Shown in pieces: positions 1-7,396 of a stretch of DNA of 16,937 nucleotides. Made by a program: the position numbers and the translations under genes. Every line of letters begins with the position of its first letter. The stretch's first letter is position 1. Location: assembly GCA_027019045.1 (NCBI GenBank), contig JALUXI010000094.1, positions 1 to 16,937 on the forward strand. Direction: 5' to 3'. The stretch is from Piscirickettsiaceae bacterium. Its GTDB lineage: Bacteria > Pseudomonadota > Gammaproteobacteria > Thiomicrospirales > Thiomicrospiraceae. The notes beneath the pieces were generated by a model, which was not told the origin of the DNA, searched no databases, and saw only the letters and a list, made by a program, of their open reading frames with translations.

Positions 1-58
1 CATCGGAATGCAGGTGGGTAAAACGATAAAGTTGATCGGCTGATAGTTTTTTGACCAT
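1..58 (-). CDS. 5' end of a leftward gene, possibly a Lon-like AAA+ protease (partial)
   Basis: An ATG at 58 on the minus strand opens a frame that stays open to the window edge. The 19 visible residues begin MVKKLSADQLYR. The phrase 'L-x-x-DQLYR' near the start resembles the N-terminus of the Lon-like ATP-dependent protease family (AAA ATPase with a C-terminal Lon protease domain) as I remember it, but 19 residues cannot prove this. A GGAA about 12 bases upstream is a poor ribosome binding site. The gene lies just past the terminator of the upstream ammonium-transporter gene, so it probably has its own promoter. That there is a gene here is likely; its identity is a guess. Confidence 0.4.
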   Translation of the reverse strand, partial: MVKKLSADQLYRFTHLHSD

Positions 59-72
59 AAGTAGTAGCGTTC

Positions 73-102
73 CAAAATAAAAAACGGGCATCACTGCCCG
101 TT
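73..102 (-). terminator. Rho-independent terminator of the first amt gene
   Basis: The stem AACGGGCA/TGCCCGTT (83-90 and 95-102) has a 4-base loop. On the minus strand it is followed by a run of T (82 down to 73, broken by one A). It lies about 70 bases past the stop of the leftward ammonium transporter. The plus strand also has an A-rich flank but no good T run, so it acts leftward. Confidence 0.8.
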
Positions 103-112
103 AGTAAAAAAA

Positions 113-160
113 TGAGTACTTTGCATAAGTGGCATATCTCCGTCTCATGCAAAGCTTTCG
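113..160. repeat. Inverted pair of a 17-bp motif (TGAGAGCTTTGCATGAG-like)
   Basis: TGAGTACTTTGCATAAG at 113-129 faces a reverse-complement copy at 144-160 (CTCATGCAAAGCTTTCG), with 14 bases between. The cores CTTTGCAT/ATGCAAAG (119-126/147-154) match perfectly. Against the motif found as an inverted pair at 15988-16150 (TGAGAGCTTTGCATGAG), these copies match at 14/17 and 15/17 positions. The pair lies between the amt stop codon and its terminator, upstream of the next leftward gene, so it could be an operator or a hairpin in the transcript. Function unknown. Confidence 0.5.
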
Positions 161-170
161 TAGTTTTAAA

Positions 171-1388
171 TTAAAAGTCTTCTCTAGGAGGATTGGCTCG
201 CACATGATGGAAGGTTAAATCTGCCCCTTCATACTGCTCTTCATCACTCATTCTCAATGGCATAAACTGGTTCACCAACTTGTACACCAACCAGCCACCC
301 ATGACGGCAATCAATAATCCTAACGCCGCCCCAACGACTTGTGACATCAAAGAGACACCGCCTAAACCACCTAATGACTTTAATCCAAAGATCCCCGCAG
401 CAATTGCGCCCCAAAGACCACATAAACCATGCAAAGGCCATACGCCCAATACATCATCAATTTTCATTCGTTGCTGTGTCCAAACAAAGGTTTTGACAAA
501 CAAAGCCCCTGCAACCGCACCAATGATCAAAGCCCCGAGCGGGTTCACCACATCCGAACCTGCACAGATAGCGACTAATCCCGCCAAAGGCCCATTGTGG
601 ACAAAACCAGGATCTTTATCACCGACAAAAGTCGCCGCCAAAATACCGCCGACCATCGCCATTAAAGAGTTCATGGCGACCAATCCTTGAATCCCCCCAA
701 TGGTTTGAGCAGACATCACATTAAAACCAAACCAACCAACGGCTAGAATCCAAGAACCCAACGCCAAGAAAGGAATACTGGAAGGTGGATGATTGGCCTT
801 AATTCGCCCATCTTTTGTATAGCGACCATGGCGAGCACCAATCACCAAAATGGCCATTAAAGCAATCCAACCGCCCATGCCATGCACGACCAAAGAGCCA
901 GCAAAGTCATGAAACCCTGCACCAAAGGTGGCGGTCAACCAATCTTGAAAACCAAAATTGCCGTTCCAGATAATTCCTTCATACAAAGGATATACAAACG
1001 CAACGGTTAAAAAAGTGGCCATTAAAACAGGATAGAATCTTGCTCTTTCCGCAATCCCTCCTGAAACAATCGCAGGAATCGCAGCGGCAAAGGTCATTAA
1101 GAAAAAGAATTTCACCAACTCATAACCAGACTTTTCGGTCATCGCCTTCATCAAGCTGCCATCAATATTTAAGCCAAGAAAGACACCATAAGCGATACCA
1201 TAACCGATAAAGAAATAAGCCACCGTGGACACCCCTAAATCGGTCATGATTTTGACCAAAGCATTGACCTGATTTTTATGCTGCACCGTGCCCACTTCCA
1301 AAAAAGCAAACCCAGCATGCATAAAGAGCACTAAAATAGCCCCCAATAAAATAAATAAAACATCTAAACTATCGACCAAATGTTCCAT
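171..1388 (-). CDS. amt: Ammonium transporter, Amt family (not paired with PII)
   Basis: This is an inner-membrane ammonium/ammonia channel with about 11 transmembrane helices and a cytoplasmic tail. The protein has 405 residues from the ATG at 1388. That start is preferred over the ATG at 1397 because AAAGGG lies 9 bases before it but touches the other. Visible family features are the HDFAGSLVVH segment (Asp161 and pore His169), the second pore histidine in WPLHGLCG (His320), GWFGFN, and the SGGIAER signature. There is no obvious signal peptide, unlike E. coli AmtB. The tail ends EQYEGADLTFHHVRANP instead of the DIGECG form seen in the second copy at 14160, so the two belong to different Amt subtypes. 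No glnK lies beside it. A weak leftward promoter may be present (TAAAAT at 1421-1426, poor -35 at 1444-1449). Ammonium uptake is well supported; sensing or a special role is only possible. Confidence 0.93.
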   Translation of the reverse strand: MEHLVDSLDVLFILLGAILVLFMHAGFAFLEVGTVQHKNQVNALVKIMTDLGVSTVAYFFIGYGIAYGVFLGLNIDGSLMKAMTEKSGYELVKFFFLMTFAAAIPAIVSGGIAERARFYPVLMATFLTVAFVYPLYEGIIWNGNFGFQDWLTATFGAGFHDFAGSLVVHGMGGWIALMAILVIGARHGRYTKDGRIKANHPPSSIPFLALGSWILAVGWFGFNVMSAQTIGGIQGLVAMNSLMAMVGGILAATFVGDKDPGFVHNGPLAGLVAICAGSDVVNPLGALIIGAVAGALFVKTFVWTQQRMKIDDVLGVWPLHGLCGLWGAIAAGIFGLKSLGGLGGVSLMSQVVGAALGLLIAVMGGWLVYKLVNQFMPLRMSDEEQYEGADLTFHHVRANPPREDF

Positions 1389-1435
1389 CTTCGTCATCCC
1401 TTTATAAAAAATTCCCGCCTATTTTAACAAACTCC

Positions 1436-2419
1436 ATGCTCACGATTAACACTTTTACCCCACTCACGCCTTTGCATCATCCACTTTTTGAAGAAGCTAA
1501 AGTTAAGGTCTGGATGAAACGGGATGACCTCACGCATCCTGAGATTCAAGGCAATAAATGGCGCAAACTCCGCCCACATCTCGACTTACTGAAACAGAAA
1601 GAATATCACGGCATCGTCACCTTTGGCGGTGCCTACTCCAATCACATTGCTGCCACTGCCGCAGCGGGGCATCATTTTGGTTTTCCAACGATTGGCTATA
1701 TCCGAGGGGATGAATTGGCACAAAGACCTGAAAAGTGGAGCCACACCTTACAACAAGCACAAGCCCACGGGATGCAGCTCAAATTTATTGACCGTCAAAC
1801 CTATCGCCAACGCCATGATGAAAGCTTTCTGAAAAAACTCCAGCAACAACACCCGCACTGGCTCATTTTGCCCGAAGGAGGCAGCAATCCCCTTGCCGTC
1901 ACTGGCATGACAGAAGTGATGACGCAACTTGAGGAACAATGTCTAGACTGGACGCACCTCTACACTGCTGTTGGCACGGGTGCCAGTTTTGCAGGTCTGA
2001 TTCGAGCAAACGAAGCAAACAAAGCCCATGCGGAAAAAAGCACAAACCCTCCAGAAATTTCTCAAAATCCCCAGTCCTGCTGCCAGATTCACGGCATTGC
2101 GGTACTGAATGAAGCTGAATATCTACTGCCTCAAATTGAAAATTGGATTGGCCAGCCCACAAAACAGACCACTTGGCAACTGCATACAAATGGGGCTTGT
2201 GGTGGCTATGGTAAAACCACAGCCGAACTTTTAGAGACGCAGCAGAGGTTTGAGCAGGCATTTCAAATCCCACTTGATCCCATTTACACCGCTAAAATGG
2301 TGCATGCCTTTTTGCAACACCTGAAAGCACAACAAATCCCTGCAAACAGTCGTGTCATTCTGTATCATTCGGGGGGACTACAAGGAAGAAGGAAAACCCA
2401 TGCCCTCATCACTGAGTAA
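1436..2419 (+). CDS. PLP-dependent D-cysteine desulfhydrase / ACC deaminase family protein
   Basis: This is a 327-residue fold-type II pyridoxal-phosphate enzyme, probably cytosolic. Members deaminate D-cysteine to pyruvate, sulfide and ammonia, or open 1-aminocyclopropane-1-carboxylate; sequence alone does not choose between these. Lys41 in GNKWRKL is the expected PLP lysine. GGAYSNH (64-70) fits the substrate/PLP loop, LPEGGSN and VGTGASFAG fit the phosphate-binding region, and HSGG lies near the C-terminus. An extra segment near residues 195-215 (Asn, Pro and Gln rich) looks like a variable loop. The ATG at 1436 lies 47 bases from the divergent amt start and has no clear ribosome binding site. 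Its 3' end overlaps the start of the next gene by 20 bases, so the two are probably co-transcribed. The family is sure; the substrate is not. Confidence 0.88.
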   Translation: MLTINTFTPLTPLHHPLFEEAKVKVWMKRDDLTHPEIQGNKWRKLRPHLDLLKQKEYHGIVTFGGAYSNHIAATAAAGHHFGFPTIGYIRGDELAQRPEKWSHTLQQAQAHGMQLKFIDRQTYRQRHDESFLKKLQQQHPHWLILPEGGSNPLAVTGMTEVMTQLEEQCLDWTHLYTAVGTGASFAGLIRANEANKAHAEKSTNPPEISQNPQSCCQIHGIAVLNEAEYLLPQIENWIGQPTKQTTWQLHTNGACGGYGKTTAELLETQQRFEQAFQIPLDPIYTAKMVHAFLQHLKAQQIPANSRVILYHSGGLQGRRKTHALITE

Positions 2420-2867
2420 ATTCAAACAACTAATACAATACCTATTCCCCCTATTATTGGTTGGCTGGGGACTGTTTGCCATCACCCCCAAAGAGTATGA
2501 ATACCCCACTTTAATTGTTTTCTTAGCCTTCCCTTCCTTTGTCTTCGTGGCTGTCCTCTTTGGGTTAATCAATGAACTCATTGACGAACCTAATCGACAC
2601 CCCATTTTAGCCACGCTCACCACCGCAGCTGCATTAGGTGGTTTTATCTATGCCTATCTGCTTTGGGGGCATGCCGCTGTGGAAGTCTATGGTATTTTTA
2701 TGTCACTGATTGTGTTTGGCTTTGGCATAGGCGCTTTAAAGCAAGCGGTTTTTCCAGGCAGAACAGACGGGTGCTTAATCACCTTTTCATTTTTAGGTGC
2801 GATAATTCTGATTCCCACCTCTGTACTCATTCTGCTTTACAGCTTGTCAGGCTTGGGGATTCTATAA
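2400..2867 (+). CDS. Small hypothetical membrane protein
   Basis: A 155-residue protein I do not recognise. From the ATG at 2400 there are about five hydrophobic segments (roughly residues 10-28, 33-56, 65-87, 93-112 and 124-150) separated by short polar turns such as INELIDEPNRHP, so it is very likely an inner-membrane protein without a soluble domain. The start at 2400 is chosen because AAGGA lies 8 bases upstream; the frame is open further back to 2352, but that would add a hydrophilic stretch lying wholly inside the preceding gene. It overlaps the desulfhydrase-family gene by 20 bases, which suggests translational coupling and a shared transcript. The stop codon lies inside a 14-bp tandem duplication. 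No motif points to a function. Confidence 0.75.
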   Translation: MPSSLSKFKQLIQYLFPLLLVGWGLFAITPKEYEYPTLIVFLAFPSFVFVAVLFGLINELIDEPNRHPILATLTTAAALGGFIYAYLLWGHAAVEVYGIFMSLIVFGFGIGALKQAVFPGRTDGCLITFSFLGAIILIPTSVLILLYSLSGLGIL

Positions 2868-2885
2868 GTGAGATTCTATAAGTGA
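2858..2885. repeat. Perfect 14-bp tandem duplication across a stop codon
   Basis: GATTCTATAAGTGA occurs twice head to tail (2858-2871 and 2872-2885) with no mismatch. The first copy contains the TAA stop of the membrane-protein gene. It looks like a recent slippage duplication and does not change the protein. Confidence 0.9.
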
Positions 2886-2896
2886 AAGATCAAGGC

Positions 2897-2930
2897 AAAA
2901 AAAAGCCCCGCTCGACTTATCGAACGGGGC
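2897..2930 (-). terminator. Rho-independent terminator of glnS-cysS
   Basis: The stem GCCCCGcTCG/CGAaCGGGGC (2905-2914 and 2921-2930, one mismatch) has a 6-base loop. On the minus strand it is followed by eight T (2904-2897). It lies about 145 bases past the cysS stop. The plus strand lacks a T run after the stem, so rightward termination of the membrane-protein gene would be weak at best. Confidence 0.8.
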
Positions 2931-2970
2931 AAAATTATCTCTAAACAGAAATAATCAGAGGAGGATACTC

Positions 2971-3012
2971 ATGAAGAAACATGAATGGCTATATAATATT
3001 AGCATTTCATAA
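2971..3012 (+). CDS. Possible 13-residue peptide with a very strong ribosome binding site
   Basis: GAGGAGGATACTC precedes an ATG at 2971, giving a near-perfect Shine-Dalgarno at standard spacing. The frame reads MKKHEWLYNISIS and stops at 3010-3012. It lies in the 208-bp gap between two convergent genes, rightward, opposite the cysS 3' untranslated region. No promoter was identified with confidence, although the region is AT-rich with TATAAT-like words. It may be a decayed gene start, a small peptide or chance. Low confidence. Confidence 0.2.
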   Translation: MKKHEWLYNISIS

Positions 3013-3075
3013 TATTGTCAAATAAAAATTGATTTCAATCATGGAGTAAGTATTGAGAAAGGGCTACTTTCACTT

Positions 3076-4446
3076 TCACACTTTCCGCCAAGTCGTTCCC
3101 TCTGGCGTATCCAATAGCTCAATGCCTTGAGCCTGCAACTGGTCTCGAATCTCATCTGAGCGCTGGAAATTCTTTTCCGCTCTGGCTTGCTTCCGTTCTT
3201 CAATCAAAGCTTCAATTGCTTCAGGAGTCAACTCTGAATCAGACGGTTGGTTTTGGAAAAAACTTTCTGCTGATTCCGTCAGCAACCCTAAGCGGTTTGC
3301 CAGCTGTTGCAATAACCCCGCCAATTCAGGCGAAGCCGTCTTATTTACCTCTTTGGCCAGTTCAAACAGCACCGCCAAAGCTTGCGGTGTATTGAAGTCA
3401 TCGTTCATTGCCGCCACAAAGTCCGTTTCATAGGCTGAATTTTCAGCAGGTTCTGCCACGGTTTTCCCTTCTAGTGCAGAGTACAAACGATTCACCGACG
3501 CTTTCGCACTCTCCAAATTCTCTTCAGAGTAGTTCACAGGGCTACGATAGTGGCTGGCCAACAAGAAATAACGAATCACTTCAGGATGATACTGTTTCAA
3601 CACTTCTCGAATGGTAAAAAAGTTGCCCAACGACTTAGACATCTTTTCATCATCAATGCGTACAAAGCCCACATGCATCCAAGTATTCACATAATGCTCA
3701 CCTGTGGCACACTCCGCTTGAGCAATCTCATTTTCATGGTGAGGAAAGGTTAAATCCATCCCACCGCCATGTATGTCAAAGTGATTACCTAGGCATTTAG
3801 TTGACATGGCTGAACACTCAATATGCCAACCAGGTCGTCCCGCCCCCCAAGGCGATTGCCAAGCGGGTTCTTGTGGTTTAGAGGCCTTCCACAATACAAA
3901 ATCCAAGGGGTCTTTTTTAGCGGTATTGACCTCAACCCGAGCGCCAGATGCTAAGTCCTCAATATTTTTGCCTGAAAGTCGCCCATAATCAGGATCTGCC
4001 TTCACATGAAAATAGACATCCCCGTTTTCTGCAGGATAAGCACACCCCTTTTCGACCAACGCCTGAATCATCTGCTCAATATCAGCCATATGCTCTGTGG
4101 CTCTTGGCTCCATATCGGGTCGCAGCACATTCAACGCCTGCTCATCTTCATGCATCGCATCAATAAAACGGGCGGTCAAACTCTGAATACTTTCACCATT
4201 CTCCACGGCACGATTGATGATTTTGTCATCAATATCAGTGATATTGCGCACATAGGTCACCTCATAACCCAAGGCTCGCAGATGACGAGCCACCGTATCA
4301 AACACCACCATCACCCGTGCATGTCCAATATGGCAATAGTCATAGACCGTCACCCCGCAGACATAGATGCCCACTTTTTTAGGATGAATCGGCTTAAATA
4401 ACTCTTTTTGACGACTTTCCGTATTGTAAATGGTCAAATCCTGCAT
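3076..4446 (-). CDS. cysS: Cysteinyl-tRNA synthetase
   Basis: This cytosolic class I synthetase charges tRNA-Cys with cysteine using ATP. The protein has 456 residues, close to E. coli CysS (461), and follows it along its whole length. Visible features, numbered from the ATG at 4446, are the HIGH motif at 39-42 (CHIGHAR), KMSKS at 268-272, and the four zinc ligands expected in the family: Cys30, Cys211 (HIECSAM), His236 and Glu240 (FPHHENE). The C-terminus ends in the usual GTTWR motif. The start at 4446 is preferred to an upstream in-frame codon at 4461 because it overlaps the glnS stop by one base in TAATG and has GGGAG 8 bases before it, both pointing to coupled translation. It is the second gene of a leftward glnS-cysS operon ending at the terminator at 2897-2930. 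Confidence 0.97.
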   Translation of the reverse strand: MQDLTIYNTESRQKELFKPIHPKKVGIYVCGVTVYDYCHIGHARVMVVFDTVARHLRALGYEVTYVRNITDIDDKIINRAVENGESIQSLTARFIDAMHEDEQALNVLRPDMEPRATEHMADIEQMIQALVEKGCAYPAENGDVYFHVKADPDYGRLSGKNIEDLASGARVEVNTAKKDPLDFVLWKASKPQEPAWQSPWGAGRPGWHIECSAMSTKCLGNHFDIHGGGMDLTFPHHENEIAQAECATGEHYVNTWMHVGFVRIDDEKMSKSLGNFFTIREVLKQYHPEVIRYFLLASHYRSPVNYSEENLESAKASVNRLYSALEGKTVAEPAENSAYETDFVAAMNDDFNTPQALAVLFELAKEVNKTASPELAGLLQQLANRLGLLTESAESFFQNQPSDSELTPEAIEALIEERKQARAEKNFQRSDEIRDQLQAQGIELLDTPEGTTWRKV

Positions 4447-6116
4447 TATTTCTGCTCCCAAGTATCTCGCAAAGCCACGGTACGATTAAACACCAGCGGC
4501 GTTTTTTCCATCGAACGGTTATCACGACAGAAGTAACCTTCTCGTTCAAACTGGTACGCTTTTTCTGCCTCTGAGTGCTGCATATTCTGCTCCACAAAGC
4601 CGTGCTTCACCACCAAAGATTCAGGATTGATCACCGCTTTGAAATCTTCCTCTTTTGCAGGGTTCGGTACGGTAAAGAGACGATCATAAAGCCTAAACTC
4701 CGCAGGCAAAGCTGTTGACGCTTCGACCCAGTGAATCACCCCTTTCACCTTACGGCCATCGGCTGGATTTTTGCCCAGTGTTTCTGGATCATAAGTACAG
4801 TAGATGGTGGTGATTTCGCCGTTTTCATCTTTTTCCACTCGCTCCGCCTTAATCACATAAGCATTGCGCAATCGTACCTCTTTGCCCAGCACCAATCGCT
4901 TGTACTTTTTATTCGCCTCTTCACGGAAATCGGCACGGTCGATATAGACTTCTCGCCCAAAGAAAATCTCCCGCTTGCCCATCTCCTCTTTTTGCGGATG
5001 CACGGGCGCAAGAATCAACTCTTTTTCCCCTTCTGGATAGTTTTCAATTACCAGCTTCACAGGGTCAAGAACTGCCATGGTTCTTGGGGCGTGTACATTT
5101 AAATCATCACGGATACTGGCTTCCAAAATCGACATAGAGGTCATGCTATCCACTTTTGAAATCCCAATCCGTTCTGCAAAATCTCGAATCGAGGCAGGGG
5201 TATAGCCACGGCGACGAATCCCCGAAATAGTCGGCATCCTCGGGTCATCCCAGCCTTCCACTAAGCCCTCTTCGACCAGCTGCAACAGCTTGCGTTTCGA
5301 CATCACCGTATATTCAAGATTCAATCGAGAGAACTCATACTGATAAGGGCGTTTCTCTTTAAAGTCATCCAAATTATCCAACACCCAATCATACAAGCGG
5401 CGATTATCTTGGAACTCCAGCGTACATAAAGAGTGGGTAATCCCCTCAATGGCATCGGAAATCGGGTGGGCAAAATCGTACATAGGATAGATGCACCACT
5501 TATCCCCTGTCTGGTGGTGCGTCTGGAAACGAATGCGATAGAGTGCAGGATCTCGCAGACACATAAAAGAAGAGGCCATATCAATCTTCGCCCGCAAAAC
5601 ACACTCACCCTCTTTAAATTCCCCGTTTTTCATCTTTTCAAACAGGGCGAGATTCTCTTCAACCGAAGTGTCCCGATAAGGGCTCGGCTTGCCAGGCTCC
5701 GTCAATGTGCCACGATATTCACGGGTCTGTTCTGCATCCAAAAAGCAGACATAAGCCAAGCCTTTTTGAATCAGCTCCACCGCATAACGATAAAACGCAT
5801 CAAAATAGTCCGAGGTATAATGTGCATCCCCAAACCACTCAAAGCCGAGCCATCGCACATCTCGTTCAATCGCTCGCACATACTCCACGCTCTCTTTCTC
5901 AGGGTTGGTGTCATCAAACCGCAGGTTGCACAAACCTTGATAATCTTCCGCCAAACCAAAATTCAAACAGATCGATTTGGCATGCCCAATATGCAAATAG
6001 CCATTCGGCTCAGGCGGGAAACGGGTATGCACCGTCTCATACTTACCACTCGCCAAATCTGCCTCGATAATGTTACGAATAAAGTTTGTCGGTTTGGTTT
6101 CAACCTCAGTAGACAT
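4446..6116 (-). CDS. glnS: Glutaminyl-tRNA synthetase
   Basis: This cytosolic class I synthetase joins glutamine to tRNA-Gln. The protein has 556 residues (E. coli GlnS 554). PPEPNGYLHIGHAKS contains the HIGH motif (42-45), and VMSKRKL (271-277) is the KMSKS-equivalent loop. The catalytic domain is followed by the two beta-barrel anticodon-binding domains, whose conserved RLYDRLF region is visible. The start ATG at 6116 has GAGAG upstream; the frame runs back a further 18 bases to a TTG that I do not favour. Having glnS implies direct glutaminylation, as expected in Gammaproteobacteria. It is first in the operon with cysS and divergent from the cyclophilin genes, with a TATAAT box at 6150-6155. 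Confidence 0.97.
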   Translation of the reverse strand: MSTEVETKPTNFIRNIIEADLASGKYETVHTRFPPEPNGYLHIGHAKSICLNFGLAEDYQGLCNLRFDDTNPEKESVEYVRAIERDVRWLGFEWFGDAHYTSDYFDAFYRYAVELIQKGLAYVCFLDAEQTREYRGTLTEPGKPSPYRDTSVEENLALFEKMKNGEFKEGECVLRAKIDMASSFMCLRDPALYRIRFQTHHQTGDKWCIYPMYDFAHPISDAIEGITHSLCTLEFQDNRRLYDWVLDNLDDFKEKRPYQYEFSRLNLEYTVMSKRKLLQLVEEGLVEGWDDPRMPTISGIRRRGYTPASIRDFAERIGISKVDSMTSMSILEASIRDDLNVHAPRTMAVLDPVKLVIENYPEGEKELILAPVHPQKEEMGKREIFFGREVYIDRADFREEANKKYKRLVLGKEVRLRNAYVIKAERVEKDENGEITTIYCTYDPETLGKNPADGRKVKGVIHWVEASTALPAEFRLYDRLFTVPNPAKEEDFKAVINPESLVVKHGFVEQNMQHSEAEKAYQFEREGYFCRDNRSMEKTPLVFNRTVALRDTWEQK

Positions 6117-6149
6117 AGGGACTCTCTCAATCAAAAATAGAAAACGGAA

Positions 6150-6155
6150 ATTATA
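6150..6155 (-). promoter_or_regulatory. -10 box of the glnS-cysS promoter
   Basis: The minus strand reads TATAAT preceded by CAGG, a perfect -10 hexamer 34 bases upstream of the glnS start. At 17 bases further upstream the -35 region (6173-6178, AAAATC) is poor, so this promoter may need an activator or rely on the -10. The predicted start point is near 6143. Confidence 0.5.
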
Positions 6156-6233
6156 CCTGAAATTCGCCTCAGGATTTTGCGTCGCTCTCTATCAAAAGTG
6201 CTAAAATTCAATTTTTCATTTGGAGTAATTGTC

Positions 6234-6827
6234 ATGATTCGTCGTACTTTCCTAACCCTTGTTTCCACTCTTTTTTTCAGCCTAAGCCTTGCCGCCTGTG
6301 CCGAGAGTGATCAACCCAAGTCAAATCACCCACAAGTCCTCCTTGAAACCAACTATGGCAATATCATTGTCGAACTCTATCCTGAAAAAGCCCCAGAAAC
6401 GGTGAAGAACTTCCTACGATATGTTAATGAAGGCTTCTATAACGGCACCATCTTTCACCGTGTCATTTCAGACTTCATGATTCAAGGTGGTGGCTATACC
6501 CAAGATATGCAGAAAAAAATCACCCACGCCCCCATTCAAAATGAAGCCGACAACGGCTTACGAAACCGCATTGGCACCATCGCCATGGCACGCACCAGCG
6601 ACCCTCATTCCGCCACCGCCCAATTTTTTATCAATGTCGCCAACAACACCTTCTTGGATTTTCGAGAAAAGACCCCAAGAGCTTATGGTTACGCTGTCTT
6701 TGGTCGAGTGATTAAAGGCATGAAAGTGGTCAATAAAATTCGACAAGTCAAAACAGGCTACAAAAACGGCATGAAAGATGTCCCAGAAAAACCTGTGATC
6801 ATTATTAAAGCGACACAAATTAAATAG
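6234..6827 (+). CDS. Cyclophilin-type peptidyl-prolyl isomerase, predicted lipoprotein
   Basis: A 197-residue isomerase that speeds proline cis-trans isomerisation during folding, here outside the cytoplasm. The N-terminus has two Arg and a hydrophobic stretch ending in SLAAC, a lipobox with Cys22; the residue after Cys is Ala, not Asp, which by the usual rule favours the outer membrane. The cyclophilin domain follows from about residue 36, with FHRVISDFMIQGGG (catalytic Arg) and the SATAQFFIN segment. The ATG at 6234 has GGAG 9 bases upstream. A possible promoter is TTGCGT at 6177 with TAAAAT at 6202, at a rather long spacing of 19. It is first in a rightward run with ppiB, 12 bases away, which encodes a cytosolic relative. 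PpiA-like is the nearest named role, but PpiA is normally a soluble periplasmic protein, so I give no symbol. Confidence 0.9.
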   Translation: MIRRTFLTLVSTLFFSLSLAACAESDQPKSNHPQVLLETNYGNIIVELYPEKAPETVKNFLRYVNEGFYNGTIFHRVISDFMIQGGGYTQDMQKKITHAPIQNEADNGLRNRIGTIAMARTSDPHSATAQFFINVANNTFLDFREKTPRAYGYAVFGRVIKGMKVVNKIRQVKTGYKNGMKDVPEKPVIIIKATQIK

Positions 6828-6839
6828 GAGAAAATTCGA

Positions 6840-7346
6840 ATGGCACAAGTGACTTTTAAAACCAATAAAGGCGATATCACCATTGAAGTGGATAAAGAGC
6901 ACGCACCGATTGGCGCTGAAAACTTTCTTCACTATGCAAGAGATGGCTTTTATAACGGCACCCTTTTCCACCGTGTGATTCCAAACTTCATGGTACAAGG
7001 TGGCGGTATGACTGAAGGAATGCAAGACAAACCTGCGGGCGAGCCGATTGAAAATGAAGCCGATAATGGATTGAAAAATGTCCGTGGTTCCGTCTCATAC
7101 GCCCGCACCATGGTTCCCCACTCCGCCACCACCCAGTTCTTTATCAATTTGGTAGACAACGACTTCCTTGACCACAAATCCAAAGACATGCACGGCTGGG
7201 GCTATGCCGTATTTGGGAAAGTGGTTGACGGCATGGATATCGTGGATGAAATCGCCAAAGTCGAAACCACCAGTCGCATGGGACACCAAGATGTGCCTGT
7301 GGAAGATGTCATCATTGAAGACACGATTGTTAAAGACGACGAATAA
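6840..7346 (+). CDS. ppiB: Cytosolic cyclophilin-type peptidyl-prolyl isomerase
   Basis: A 168-residue protein (E. coli PpiB 164) with no signal peptide, so it acts in the cytoplasm. It shows the full cyclophilin fold signatures: FHRVIPNFMVQGGG with the catalytic arginine, the ARTMVPHSATTQFFINL segment, and GYAVFGKVVDGMDIVDEI. AGGAG lies 9 bases before the ATG. It sits 12 bases after the lipoprotein cyclophilin gene and upstream of lpxH. The cysS/ppiB/lpxH neighbourhood is also seen in E. coli, which supports the assignment. The C-terminus is acidic (VEDVIIEDTIVKDDE). The two neighbouring cyclophilins probably arose by duplication, one gaining or losing the export signal. Confidence 0.95.
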   Translation: MAQVTFKTNKGDITIEVDKEHAPIGAENFLHYARDGFYNGTLFHRVIPNFMVQGGGMTEGMQDKPAGEPIENEADNGLKNVRGSVSYARTMVPHSATTQFFINLVDNDFLDHKSKDMHGWGYAVFGKVVDGMDIVDEIAKVETTSRMGHQDVPVEDVIIEDTIVKDDE

Positions 7347-7396
7347 CCCCCTACCCAACAAAGTTCAAAAGAGAAGCTCCTCTTTCAGTTATCTAC

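Noticed and set aside
5433..6140. Long open frame (235 codons) on the plus strand opposite glnS
   Set aside because: It lies wholly antisense to a well-conserved synthetase gene, and its translation has no recognisable domain; it is a shadow of codon usage.
6558..7361. Open frames on the minus strand opposite both cyclophilin genes
   Set aside because: Both sense proteins match their family along the full length; the antisense frames show only composition effects.
7368..7385. Terminator just after ppiB
   Set aside because: AAAGAG/CTCTTT gives only a short AT-rich stem without a following T run; not convincing.
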